64,000 nucleotides of DNA, taken from NCBI GenBank assembly GCA_021800805.1, contig JAJYYR010000002.1, forward strand, positions 151,038 to 215,037, read 5' to 3'. Both the position numbers and the translations under genes were made by a program. Below the pieces are notes generated by a model, which did no database searches, was not told the origin of the DNA, and was given only the letters and a program-made list of their open reading frames with translations. This DNA comes from a bacterium. GTDB taxonomy: Bacteria > SZUA-79 > Acidulodesulfobacterales > Acidulodesulfobacteraceae. Positions 8,830 to 17,310 of the stretch are shown here, piece after piece (position 1 is the first letter of the stretch; each line of letters starts with the position of its first letter).

Positions 8830-9654
8830 TTAAAAGTCGTTCGGAAGACTCTCAAGCTCCTTTGCGGTAAACACCGGGCCGTCTTTGCATACGTAAACGC
8901 TTCCCACGTTGCACCTTCCGCACTTACCCAACCCGCATTTCATTCTGTTTTCAAGCGTAGTAATAATATTGCCCTTGTCGAATCCCATTTTTTCCTCGAG
9001 CGATTTTAACGCAAATTTTATCATAATTGGGGGGCCGCATACTATTGCAATACTATTTTCTCCTTTTAAAGGAAGTTGTTCGAGAATGGTCGGAACAAAA
9101 CCTACTTTACCCGTCCAATCTGGGGTTTCTCCACCCGGATCTACCGTAATAATTACATCGGTGTTTTTGTATTTTTTCCATTCGTCGAATATGTTTTTAT
9201 AAAGAAGGTCGCCTACAGACCTTGCGCCGTATAATATGGTTATTTTGCCGTAATCGTCACGCTCGTCGAGACAGTATTCCATTATTGATTTTACCGGCGC
9301 CATACCTATACCGCCTCCTACAAAAACAAGGTCTTTTCCTTTCATCTTCGACGTATCGAAATAATTTCCGTAAGGACCTCTAAAGGCAATTTTATCTCCC
9401 TGATTCAGACTGTTTATGCCGGTAGTCGCTCTTCCCGAAGACCTGAAACTAAATTCAAAATATTCTTTCCTTAAAGGAGATGACGAAAACCCGAATGTCG
9501 ATTCTCCTTCTCCTATAAACGAAAATTCGCCGAACTGACCGGGCAGAAAATCTATACTGCCGCCGTCTATAGTAAGACGTATAGTTTTGGTATCTGCAGT
9601 TTCCTGAATAATTTCTTTTATTTCAGCCAGTTTCGGCAAATAAATATTTTCCAT
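8830..9654 (-). CDS. flxA: FlxA-like FAD/NAD(P)-binding oxidoreductase subunit
   Basis: This 274-residue protein belongs to the ferredoxin-reductase-like family that includes AsrB and hydrogenase gamma subunits. The N-terminal FAD barrel has FGFSSSP where the flavin-binding RxYS-type motif normally falls. The NAD(P) domain has GGGIGMAPVKS. A C-terminal 2Fe-2S site has C240, C245, C248 and C256. In the FlxABCD-HdrABC complex, FlxA is the entry or exit point for NAD(H). It is the last flx gene here. Order and neighbours argue for FlxA rather than AsrB, since no AsrC-type sulfite reductase is present. Confidence 0.87.
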   Translation of the reverse strand: MENIYLPKLAEIKEIIQETADTKTIRLTIDGGSIDFLPGQFGEFSFIGEGESTFGFSSSPLRKEYFEFSFRSSGRATTGINSLNQGDKIAFRGPYGNYFDTSKMKGKDLVFVGGGIGMAPVKSIMEYCLDERDDYGKITILYGARSVGDLLYKNIFDEWKKYKNTDVIITVDPGGETPDWTGKVGFVPTILEQLPLKGENSIAIVCGPPIMIKFALKSLEEKMGFDKGNIITTLENRMKCGLGKCGRCNVGSVYVCKDGPVFTAKELESLPNDF

Positions 9655-9674
9655 TAACTATCTGCTCCTTATTT

Positions 9675-10697
9675 TTAAGCCATATCGGCTAAGTCTTTCG
9701 CTACTTCTTTAATATCTATGTCTTCGGGGCAGTTTCTGGAACATCTCCCGCATCCGACGCATAGATATTTATCGAATTTTTCGCTGTATATTTTAAATTT
9801 GTGCATAAGCCTTTGCCTGTATCTATCGCCCTGCGTAACTCTGGGATTATGCCCCGAAGTATGAAGGGTGAATATTCCGAACTGACAGGAATCCCAGTTT
9901 CTAATCCTCCTGCCTTCTTTTAAATTTCCTTCGTCCTGAATATCGAAACAGTGGCATGTCGGACATGTATATGTGCATACGCCGCATCCTATGCAGGATA
10001 AGAACCTTTCCTGAAAATAGTTATGTTCAAAGTTTTTGTCCAAAAAACTTTTTGTTTTTTCTATTTCGAATATCTTTTTCCAGTCCTTGTCCGCCGGAAC
10101 TTTATCTTTTGTGGTTTCTTTAAATAAATTAGAGTAAGCATTGACTAGATTCAAACCTTTTTCGCTGGTAACAATAGCAAAATATTGGGAACCGGCTTTT
10201 TTAAGAAGTATGTCGGAGCCGTAAGAACTTTCGGGTGAAAGCTGCATTTCTGTGCAGAAACAATAGTTATCCGGTTTTTCGCAGGCTATAGAAACTATAG
10301 TTAAATTTTTAAATCTTTCGTTAAAAAATTCGTCTTTATAGTCCCAGTTAAAAACTTTTTCCATTATCGGACCTGCGCCGGCATCGCACGGTCTCCCGCC
10401 GAAAATAACTCTTTTTTGGTTTGCTCCGGCAACTGCTTCCAGACCGTCTTTAATGTCGGCATTAACGCCGGAAAATGAATATTCGAAGAGCGTTTCGGTT
10501 TTAGGAAGAAGATATTCCTTATAAGACATTTTTGGCAGAAGAACGTCTAAATTTGCTTCTTCAAATTTGCTTATTTTCCCGTAAAACGTGTCGCCGTCTT
10601 TATCTCTAGGGGCAATAACCTCAAAGTTATCGGCTATAATCTGTTCTACAAATTTTTTAAGATTTTCCGCCGAAATTTCAAAATATTTTTCTTCCAT
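9675..10697 (-). CDS. flxB: FlxB-like 4Fe-4S electron-transfer subunit
   Basis: The 340-residue protein resembles AsrA/sulfhydrogenase beta subunits. Two ferredoxin motifs lie near the C-terminus: CIGCGVCTYTCPTCHCFD (about 235-252) and CVGCGRCSRNCPEDIDI (about 314-330). The N-terminal 200 residues carry further cysteines, including CDAGAG and CEKPDNYCFC, that may bind an additional cluster. Between FlxA and FlxC it would pass electrons between the flavin and the Hdr module. The ATG follows a weak upstream AGGGAGA-type site. Confidence 0.86.
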   Translation of the reverse strand: MEEKYFEISAENLKKFVEQIIADNFEVIAPRDKDGDTFYGKISKFEEANLDVLLPKMSYKEYLLPKTETLFEYSFSGVNADIKDGLEAVAGANQKRVIFGGRPCDAGAGPIMEKVFNWDYKDEFFNERFKNLTIVSIACEKPDNYCFCTEMQLSPESSYGSDILLKKAGSQYFAIVTSEKGLNLVNAYSNLFKETTKDKVPADKDWKKIFEIEKTKSFLDKNFEHNYFQERFLSCIGCGVCTYTCPTCHCFDIQDEGNLKEGRRIRNWDSCQFGIFTLHTSGHNPRVTQGDRYRQRLMHKFKIYSEKFDKYLCVGCGRCSRNCPEDIDIKEVAKDLADMA

Positions 10698-10739
10698 TGT
10701 AAGAATTCTCCCTTGCCCGGCGTTAACACGCCGCTCGGT

Positions 10740-11645
10740 TCATTTAATAAAGTCGTTGAAATCGCTTTCGCTAAATACTCCGAAAACGGGCTTGGCATTA
10801 ATATCTAATCCCGATTTATATCCAAACATATTATATACGTCTTTTGCCATTTTTTCGTTAATCAGCATAAGGGGGATATTGACGGGACAGGCTCTTTCGC
10901 ATTCGCCGCATCCTATACATCTTCCGGAAAGATGGTAAGCTCTTATAAGATTCCACTGAGCATTGCCGGTTTCTTCGGAATTAGTATCTATCCACTGGGG
11001 CATATTTTTTTCGACTATGCATCTGGAGCAGTAACAAAGCGGACACGCCTGCCTGCAGGCATAACATTTTATACATTTATCGAATTCTTGCGCCCAGAAG
11101 GCATCTTTCTCGTCGGCGTTCATAGATTCGAGCTTTTCTATCTCCGAATAAGGCTTAACGTTGCCGGACAAAACCAGCTTAGGCTCTTCCGATTCTACAA
11201 GAAAATCGTAGAGTACGGGAATATGCTCTTCGCATATAAGACATTTATCGTAAACGGTAGATTCCGAAACCTTTGTTTCGCCTTTATCGGCAAGGTTTTG
11301 CCTTATTACGCCGTTGCACTCTACCCCGATAATCTTTATATTATCTCTGGAAATCTGATATTCCTGAATTAAGGCGTTAACCGCTTTCTCGTCGCAACCT
11401 TTGACGACTATGCCTATTTTTCCGAACTTTTTAACTTCCGGTTTTTTTAAAAATACCGCAAGGTCTTGAACGGCATTAGGACTGAAAGAAAGTCTGCCGG
11501 TTTCTTCGGATTTTGTAATAAAAATGGGCCTCATCCTTTGAGGATTAGAACCTTTTGCATAGCCTATTATAAGGCTGACCTCTCCGCTTTCTAAAAGGTC
11601 TTTTGCAATTTTTTGCAGTTTTTCGTCGGTCTTTGTATTTGCCAT
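10740..11645 (-). CDS. flxC: FlxC-like iron-sulfur subunit with FrhB-like N-terminus
   Basis: In this 301-residue protein the N-terminal part (about 1-140) resembles the FrhB/FdhB-like module of coenzyme F420 hydrogenase-type subunits, with GIVVKGCDEKAVN and VGVECNGV-type segments. The C-terminal half has two ferredoxin sites: CIKCYACRQACPLCYCSRC (about 192-210) and CIGCGECERACPVNIPL (about 245-261). It is placed between flxD and flxB as in known Flx-Hdr operons. Assignment to FlxC rests on context plus this architecture. Confidence 0.83.
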   Translation of the reverse strand: MANTKTDEKLQKIAKDLLESGEVSLIIGYAKGSNPQRMRPIFITKSEETGRLSFSPNAVQDLAVFLKKPEVKKFGKIGIVVKGCDEKAVNALIQEYQISRDNIKIIGVECNGVIRQNLADKGETKVSESTVYDKCLICEEHIPVLYDFLVESEEPKLVLSGNVKPYSEIEKLESMNADEKDAFWAQEFDKCIKCYACRQACPLCYCSRCIVEKNMPQWIDTNSEETGNAQWNLIRAYHLSGRCIGCGECERACPVNIPLMLINEKMAKDVYNMFGYKSGLDINAKPVFGVFSESDFNDFIK

Positions 11646-11667
11646 AAATATATCCTTTATATCCTTA

Positions 11668-12144
11668 TTATTTTTTTGTAAATATATCGGTTGATTTACC
11701 CGGCAGAGATTTAATTTTATCGGTAAATTCGTTTATTATCGAAACCCATTTGTTTCCCTCCGAAGCGCTTACCCATGAAAACTCGACCCTGTCTAAATTT
11801 ACCCCGAAATATCCGAGTAAATCCCTAAACGTCGCATATTTACGCCTTGAATGATAATTTCCGCTGGTATAATGGCAGTCTCCCGGATGACATCCCGAAA
11901 CCAAAACGCCTTTTGCCCCTTTTTTAAACGCTTCGACTATAAAAAGAGGATCTATCCTTCCCGTGCATGGAAGCTTGATAACTCGAACATTGTCGGAGTA
12001 TTTCATTCTGCTTGTTCCCGCAAGGTCCGCTCCGCTGTAAGTACACCAGTTGCAGACAAACGCTATTATTCTTGGGTCGCCGACGCCGCCCTCCGCAATT
12101 TTTGCATCTGCATGGTTTTCCTTTTTTACGTCTTTATCTTCCAT
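11668..12144 (-). CDS. flxD: FlxD/MvhD-like hydrogenase delta subunit
   Basis: This 158-residue protein of the MvhD family binds a 2Fe-2S cluster and docks onto HdrA, delivering electrons to it. The family's cysteine pattern is complete: CNWCTYSGADLAGTSRM, KLPCTGRIDP and GCHPGDCHYTSGN. It directly follows hdrA, as expected for the subunit connecting HdrABC to its electron donor. No hydrogenase large or small subunits are nearby, so the partner is FlxABC rather than a hydrogenase. Confidence 0.92.
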   Translation of the reverse strand: MEDKDVKKENHADAKIAEGGVGDPRIIAFVCNWCTYSGADLAGTSRMKYSDNVRVIKLPCTGRIDPLFIVEAFKKGAKGVLVSGCHPGDCHYTSGNYHSRRKYATFRDLLGYFGVNLDRVEFSWVSASEGNKWVSIINEFTDKIKSLPGKSTDIFTKK

Positions 12145-12192
12145 TTCCGAAAGACTCCTTTCTTTTATTTTAGTTGTCGTTATATTGAGTTT

Positions 12193-14175
12193 TTATATTG
12201 CCAATGCTTTAATTTCTGCATATATCTGGTCGTCCATAAATCCTTTAACGTCGATAGACTTGGAAAAACAGGCATTTACGCAAGCGCCGCAGCCGGTGCA
12301 TAATCCCGGATTAACGTTAGCTACGACTTTTACGAGTTTCCCGCTTCTGTCTTTAATTTCTTTTCTGCTTATGGCGCTGTAAGCGCAGACTCTCTGACAG
12401 TAAAAACAAGCAACGCACGTCCCTTCGTTAACGTTGGCGATAGTTCCCTCGACCTCATATTCGTTCTTAGAAAAAAGCCCCAATATTTTAGAAGCGGCTG
12501 CCGAACCGGAAACGACGGATTCCGGAATATCTCTGGGTCCCTGAGCCATACCCGCAAGAAAAATCCCTGCCGTAGAAGACTCTGCCGGACGAAGTTTAGG
12601 GTGGGATTCGGTAAAAAATCCATACTTATCATATGATATTCCGAGCATCTGCGCAAGTTTATCCGAACCTTTTTTCGGTATAACGCCGGTAGCAAGCACG
12701 ACCATATCGGCGGCAATTTCTACCTGATTTCCGGAGAGAGTATCCGCGCCTTTAACGATAAGTTTGCCGTCGTCTTCATATATTTTAGATACCCTGCCTC
12801 TTAAATAAATTGCGCCGTCCTGCTCCATGGTGCTTCTAACGAACTCCTCATACCCCTTGCTCGTCGACCTTATGTCTATGTAAAAAACATAGCTCTGAGA
12901 ACCGTGAACCTTGTGGGCAAATAACTTAGCATGCTTAGCGGTGTACATACAGCACACTTTTGAACAATAAGGAACGCCCTTTTCCGGATCCCTTGAGCCT
13001 ACGCACTGAACAAAAACGATGGTCTGCGGAGTTTTCCCGTCGGAAGGTCTTTTAATAACGCCTTCCGTAGGACCGGAAGCGGATAGAAGCCTTTCGAACT
13101 GCAAGCCTGATATAACGTCTTTATATTTCCCGTAGCCGTATTCTCCGTACATAGAGGTATCCATCAGGTCGTATCCGGTAGATGCGACTATCGCTCCTAC
13201 GGTTTCTTCTATAATTTCATCCTGTATATCGAAATTTATACATTTAGGACCGCAGGCATCGTAACATTTCTGACATTTACCGCCTTTTTTAAAGTGTAGG
13301 CATACTGACCTGTCCAATACCGGAACAAGCGGAACCGCTTGCGGAAAAGGAACATATATAGCCGTTCTTTCGGAAAGATTCACGTTGAATTCGCTTTTGA
13401 CGTTTTTATGCATCGGGCAGGCATTCCAGCATTCGCCGCATCCCGTGCAGTCTTTTTCGACGACGCTTCTTGCCTTTTTCTTTATTTTAATCTTAAAATT
13501 GCCTATATACCCGGAAATATCCTCTACTTCCGAATATGTGTATAATTTTATATTAGGGTGCTGATTTGCTTCGACCATTTTAGGGGTCATTATACAGCTC
13601 GAACAATCGAGCGTAGGAAAAGTTTCGTCAAGCTGTATCATCTTTCCGCCTATCGAAGGCTCTTTTTCCACAAGTATAACTTCTACCCCGCCGTTTGCAA
13701 TATCGAGAGCCGCCTGTATTCCGGCTATTCCTCCGCCGATAACTAAAGCTTTTTTATTCAAAGGAACCCTGACGTCTTCGATAGGTCTGTCTCTTTTAAC
13801 CTTTTCGACCATCATCTTCATAAGGTCGACGGCTTTTGCGGTAGCCCTCTCTTTATCTTCGTGAACCCATGAAACCTGCTCCCTGATATTGGCTATCTCG
13901 ACGAAATAAGGATTTAAGCCTTCTTTTGCGGCGGCTTTTCTAAACGTATTTTCATGCATATGGGGCGAGCATGCCGCAAGAACGATACCCGTTAAATTCT
14001 TTTCTTTTATTATATTTCTCAAACTGTTTTGACCCGGGTCGGAACACATATATTTGTAATCTAAGGCGCTGACTACTCCCGGAATTTTAGCCGCTTCTTC
14101 CCTGACTTTCTCGACGTCGACCGTTCCGGCGATATTGGAACCGCACCAGCAAACAAATACGCCTATTCTTGCCAT
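12193..14175 (-). CDS. hdrA: HdrA-like flavin- and iron-sulfur-containing subunit
   Basis: HdrA carries the FAD where flavin-based electron bifurcation takes place in Hdr complexes. The 660-residue sequence has the N-terminal GVFVCWCGSN motif (about 5-14) and the FAD-binding GGGIAGIQAALD (about 147-158). Next comes the HdrA-specific TLDCSSCIMTPKM segment. Ferredoxin sites follow: CTGCGECWNACP near 245, GGKCQKCYDACGPKC near 300, and two at the C-terminus (CVACFYCQRVC and CTGCGACVNAC). This is the standard single-FAD form, not a fused or duplicated HdrA. Confidence 0.94.
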   Translation of the reverse strand: MARIGVFVCWCGSNIAGTVDVEKVREEAAKIPGVVSALDYKYMCSDPGQNSLRNIIKEKNLTGIVLAACSPHMHENTFRKAAAKEGLNPYFVEIANIREQVSWVHEDKERATAKAVDLMKMMVEKVKRDRPIEDVRVPLNKKALVIGGGIAGIQAALDIANGGVEVILVEKEPSIGGKMIQLDETFPTLDCSSCIMTPKMVEANQHPNIKLYTYSEVEDISGYIGNFKIKIKKKARSVVEKDCTGCGECWNACPMHKNVKSEFNVNLSERTAIYVPFPQAVPLVPVLDRSVCLHFKKGGKCQKCYDACGPKCINFDIQDEIIEETVGAIVASTGYDLMDTSMYGEYGYGKYKDVISGLQFERLLSASGPTEGVIKRPSDGKTPQTIVFVQCVGSRDPEKGVPYCSKVCCMYTAKHAKLFAHKVHGSQSYVFYIDIRSTSKGYEEFVRSTMEQDGAIYLRGRVSKIYEDDGKLIVKGADTLSGNQVEIAADMVVLATGVIPKKGSDKLAQMLGISYDKYGFFTESHPKLRPAESSTAGIFLAGMAQGPRDIPESVVSGSAAASKILGLFSKNEYEVEGTIANVNEGTCVACFYCQRVCAYSAISRKEIKDRSGKLVKVVANVNPGLCTGCGACVNACFSKSIDVKGFMDDQIYAEIKALAI

Positions 14176-14216
14176 AATATTTTACCTCTTGTATGTATAT
14201 AATAGCTTAATAATCT

Positions 14217-15086
14217 TTAATTACCAATCTTTTTTAAAACCCTGTCGGCAGCGACCATATGTCCGTCTATCGCAAGATCTTTTGGATCTATACCGAAAGA
14301 AAGTCCTAATAACTCCGTTATAAAAAGAACGGGCAAACCAAGCTTTTCGTCGTATTTTCTTTCTATTTCCCTCTGCCTGACGTCTAAATTGGAATGGCAG
14401 AGCGGGCATGCGACTACTACAAGGTCGGCTCCATGTTTTTTAATATCGTAAAGAACGTTGCCGGTCAGAGCCATAACGACGTCGGGTTTGGAAAGCGAAT
14501 TAATCGCCCCGCAACATTCCGTTTTAAAAGAATAATCCACCGGTTCGGCTCCGGTAAGCGCAACCAATTCGTCCATAGTAACCGGATTTTCCGGGTCGTC
14601 GAACTGCATAATTTTGGGGGGTCTTACCAACAAACATCCATAATACGATGCAACTTTAAGACCCGATAAGGGTTTTTTTACCATAGATTTTATTTTATCT
14701 TTTCCCACTACGCCTATAAGAAATTCAAGCATATTGTTAATGCTCATGTCGGCGTTATAAGGCATTTCTAAAGAATCCGTTATTTTCTTTTTAAGGATAT
14801 CGTCGGTTTTTAGTTCATAGTCGGCGTTTTTAAGCCTATTGGAACAAGCCGCGCACGGAGCGAGGACAGATTCAAATCCGCTGTTTTCGGCTATCGCAAG
14901 ATTTCTTGCCGGAAGGGCAATGGATAAATTATGATTTATGCTGTGCGCCGCGGAAGCTCCGCAACAGTTCCAGTCCGGAATTTCTTTAATCTCGATATTA
15001 AGAGCCTCAAGTATTTTTAACAAAGATACTTCGTATTCAAACGATGTTCCTTTAAGCGAACATCCCGGATAATATGCTAATTTCAT
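14217..15086 (-). CDS. hdrB: HdrB-like heterodisulfide reductase subunit
   Basis: HdrB subunits bind two non-cubane 4Fe-4S clusters through two CCG domains and reduce a disulfide. In 289 residues both CCG units are complete: YYPGCSLKG, WNCCGAS and APCAACSN in the first; YYGCLLVRPP, ECCGAI and CPLCHSN in the second. It begins 29 bases after hdrC and is followed by hdrA. The in vivo disulfide in bacteria is unknown; a DsrC-type protein or small thiol is often proposed. Confidence 0.94.
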   Translation of the reverse strand: MKLAYYPGCSLKGTSFEYEVSLLKILEALNIEIKEIPDWNCCGASAAHSINHNLSIALPARNLAIAENSGFESVLAPCAACSNRLKNADYELKTDDILKKKITDSLEMPYNADMSINNMLEFLIGVVGKDKIKSMVKKPLSGLKVASYYGCLLVRPPKIMQFDDPENPVTMDELVALTGAEPVDYSFKTECCGAINSLSKPDVVMALTGNVLYDIKKHGADLVVVACPLCHSNLDVRQREIERKYDEKLGLPVLFITELLGLSFGIDPKDLAIDGHMVAADRVLKKIGN

Positions 15087-15115
15087 ATACTATGTTTCTC
15101 CGATAATTTTAATTT

Positions 15116-15664
15116 TTACTCAAAGTCCTTAAAAATTTTAGCAATTTGATTTAAATTGGCTATTTTTTCCCCGTGTATTCTAAGTTTTCCTTTTTCGAGC
15201 ATTTTAGGAGCTAAAAACATATCCCTGAATAAATGCCTCGTCTTTAATTTATATTTGCCGACAAGTTCAAGTTCGAATATTCTGCCGTTGGATTTGACGT
15301 TATCGAGAAATACTTCGTGAAACATCTGAACTTCTTTTTCTGTCTTTGACGTTATGCCTTTCTTCTCGGCTATTTCTCTCAAAACGTCCATAATTTCGGT
15401 AACTTCAAACCCTTTTGGACAGCGGGTGGAACAGGTATTGCATGAAACGCAGAGCCATATAGTTTTAGAATTGAGGACTTTATCTTCCATTCCGAGTTCC
15501 GTCATCTTTATAATCTGGTTCGGCGTGTAATCCATTTCGAAGTTGACGGGGCATCCCGCGGAACATTTGCCGCATTGATAGCACTTGGATAGCTTGTCGT
15601 GGAGCATAGTCTCGACCTGAGACGCAAAGTTTCTTCTATTTTGTTCGTTTATGACGGTTTTCAT
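15116..15664 (-). CDS. hdrC: HdrC-like ferredoxin subunit
   Basis: This 182-residue protein has two 4Fe-4S motifs, CYQCGKCSAGCPVNF (about 30-44) and CVSCNTCSTRCPKGF (about 71-85). It wires HdrA to HdrB. No membrane segment is seen, so the complex is soluble. It is the first gene of the hdrCBA-flxDCBA run, with a strong promoter about 100 bases upstream. Confidence 0.93.
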   Translation of the reverse strand: MKTVINEQNRRNFASQVETMLHDKLSKCYQCGKCSAGCPVNFEMDYTPNQIIKMTELGMEDKVLNSKTIWLCVSCNTCSTRCPKGFEVTEIMDVLREIAEKKGITSKTEKEVQMFHEVFLDNVKSNGRIFELELVGKYKLKTRHLFRDMFLAPKMLEKGKLRIHGEKIANLNQIAKIFKDFE

Positions 15665-15769
15665 ATTAAACTATACCCCTATATTAACATACGGAGATTA
15701 TTTTAAATTCAATTTAATTATTTATATATATATTCTAATATTTTTATGGATTTTAATACACGTCTTATC

Positions 15770-15798
15770 ATTATAATTTAATCCACGTTTTTAGTCAA
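15770..15798 (-). promoter_or_regulatory. Near-consensus sigma70 promoter of the hdr-flx operon
   Basis: On the minus strand TTGACT (15793-15798) and TATAAT (15770-15775) are separated by exactly 17 bases. The expected start at about 15763 gives a leader of roughly 100 nt before hdrC. No other promoter this good is seen within the hdr-flx run. Confidence 0.75.
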
Positions 15799-15818
15799 GA
15801 AATTTTAGGCTTGCTCTT

Positions 15819-17174
15819 TTACGAAGTTCCAAATGAATCGTAATCTCCCAGCAAATCGTAATCCTTTGCTTTCAATATTTTGACGGAAATAAAACCTTCT
15901 TCCTGTTTATTTTGATTTTTAAAATTATTTTTTAAATCGTCCGCATACAAATAAACGCAGCCGTCGATATCGGGAGCCTGAAAGTAAGTTCTCAACTTTG
16001 CGGTTTTATTGTTTGTTTCGTCAACTATTGCGCTGTATGTCCGCCCTATATGTTTCGATAATATGCCGGGGATAAGCGTTCTTTGGGTTTCCATCAACAG
16101 TTTATACCTTTCGGATTTTGTCTTTGCGTTTATTTTTAAATCATATTTATAGGAAGCGGCGTCTCTTTCGTCGGAATATTTAAAAACTCCGAGATTATCG
16201 AATTTAACGTCTTTAATAAACCCTAAAAGCTCTTCAAAGTCTTTATCCGTTTCGCCGGGAAAGCCGGTTATAATGGACGTCCTTAAAGCGGAATCGGGTA
16301 TTTCTTTTCTTAATTTTTGAATCAGGCTTACAATGTCTTTTTTGTTGCCCGCGCGCTTCATAAGCTTAAGGATGCGGTCGTTTATATGCTGAACGGGCAT
16401 ATCGATATATTTCAGGATTTTCTCTTCATTTTTTAAAAGGCTTATTAAATCGTCGGTGAACAAAGTTTTTAGCGGATATAGATACATAAGCCTTATCCAT
16501 TTTATATCTTTTATTTTGACAAGCTCTTTTAAAAGCTCGTATAATCCGTTTTTTATATTTAAATCAATGCCGTAATAAGAAGTGTCCTGCGAAACTATTA
16601 TAAGCTCTTTGACGCCGGCTGCGGCTAAATACGAGGCTTCATTCTTAATTTCTTCTATGGACTTAGACTTATATACCCCCCTTATCCGGGGGATCGTGCA
16701 AAAAGAACAAGTTCTGCCGCATCCTTCGGATATTTTAAGATACGCGGTTCTTTTCAAATTAAAATGCTCCCTTTCAAATTTTTTATGCGCATTAAAATTT
16801 TTACTTGTTATTTTTTCGCCTGTTACCTGCGCAATTTCTTCGACTATCTTTTCTTCGTCGAAAGTCGGGAGAAAAATATCTACTTCCGGCAGTTCCTCTT
16901 TAAGGGTTTTAAGATTGTTGTTTACCATACATCCGACAACAGCTACGTATCTGACTTTTCCAGCCTGTTTTTTCCTTACGGCTTCCATGATTACGCCTAT
17001 GGATTCTTTCCTCGCCGCTTCGATAAATCCGCAGGTGTTGATAACGCAGACGTCGCAATTATCTATATCGGAAGTAAATTTTATATCCGATTTTTCAAGG
17101 CGGGTAAACATTGCTTCGGAATCTACCTGATTTTTCGGACATCCTAAACTTATAAGATTAAAGCTGAAAGGCAT
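15819..17174 (-). CDS. rimO: Ribosomal protein S12 methylthiotransferase RimO
   Basis: RimO adds a methylthio group to an aspartate of ribosomal protein S12 using two 4Fe-4S clusters. The N-terminal UPF0004 cysteines are C12 (SLGCPKNQVDSE), C48 and C82. The radical SAM triad is C152, C156, C159 in CGRTCSFCTIPRIRG. A C-terminal TRAM domain occupies about 380-445. The SLGCPKNQVDSE signature and the IPRIRG form after the radical SAM site separate it from MiaB and MtaB. The 451-residue length is normal. Confidence 0.94.
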   Translation of the reverse strand: MPFSFNLISLGCPKNQVDSEAMFTRLEKSDIKFTSDIDNCDVCVINTCGFIEAARKESIGVIMEAVRKKQAGKVRYVAVVGCMVNNNLKTLKEELPEVDIFLPTFDEEKIVEEIAQVTGEKITSKNFNAHKKFEREHFNLKRTAYLKISEGCGRTCSFCTIPRIRGVYKSKSIEEIKNEASYLAAAGVKELIIVSQDTSYYGIDLNIKNGLYELLKELVKIKDIKWIRLMYLYPLKTLFTDDLISLLKNEEKILKYIDMPVQHINDRILKLMKRAGNKKDIVSLIQKLRKEIPDSALRTSIITGFPGETDKDFEELLGFIKDVKFDNLGVFKYSDERDAASYKYDLKINAKTKSERYKLLMETQRTLIPGILSKHIGRTYSAIVDETNNKTAKLRTYFQAPDIDGCVYLYADDLKNNFKNQNKQEEGFISVKILKAKDYDLLGDYDSFGTS

Positions 17175-17204
17175 TTATTTTTTAACGAAGGATTTATTTT
17201 TATA

Positions 17205-17233
17205 TTGACAAATGACTTTAAAGTCATTATATT
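17205..17233 (+). promoter_or_regulatory. Efflux-operon promoter with palindromic operator in the spacer
   Basis: Plus-strand TTGACA (17205-17210) and TATATT (17228-17233) lie 17 bases apart. The spacer is almost entirely the perfect 18-bp palindrome AATGACTTTAAAGTCATT (17211-17228). A repressor dimer there would block the promoter. A divergent minus-strand pair for rimO (TTGTAA at 17250-17255, TATAAT at 17226-17231, spacer 18) overlaps the same palindrome. Confidence 0.7.
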
Positions 17234-17310
17234 TATATTTATATTTTATTTACAATAAGACGTTATAATTATTTATAATAGTATAAAACGGCTGTTAAAG
17301 CCAGAAAAAA

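Noticed and set aside
8830..10697. AsrAB-type sulfite reductase genes
   Set aside because: The subunits resemble AsrB and AsrA, but no AsrC is present and the flanking hdr and flxCD genes fix them as FlxA and FlxB.
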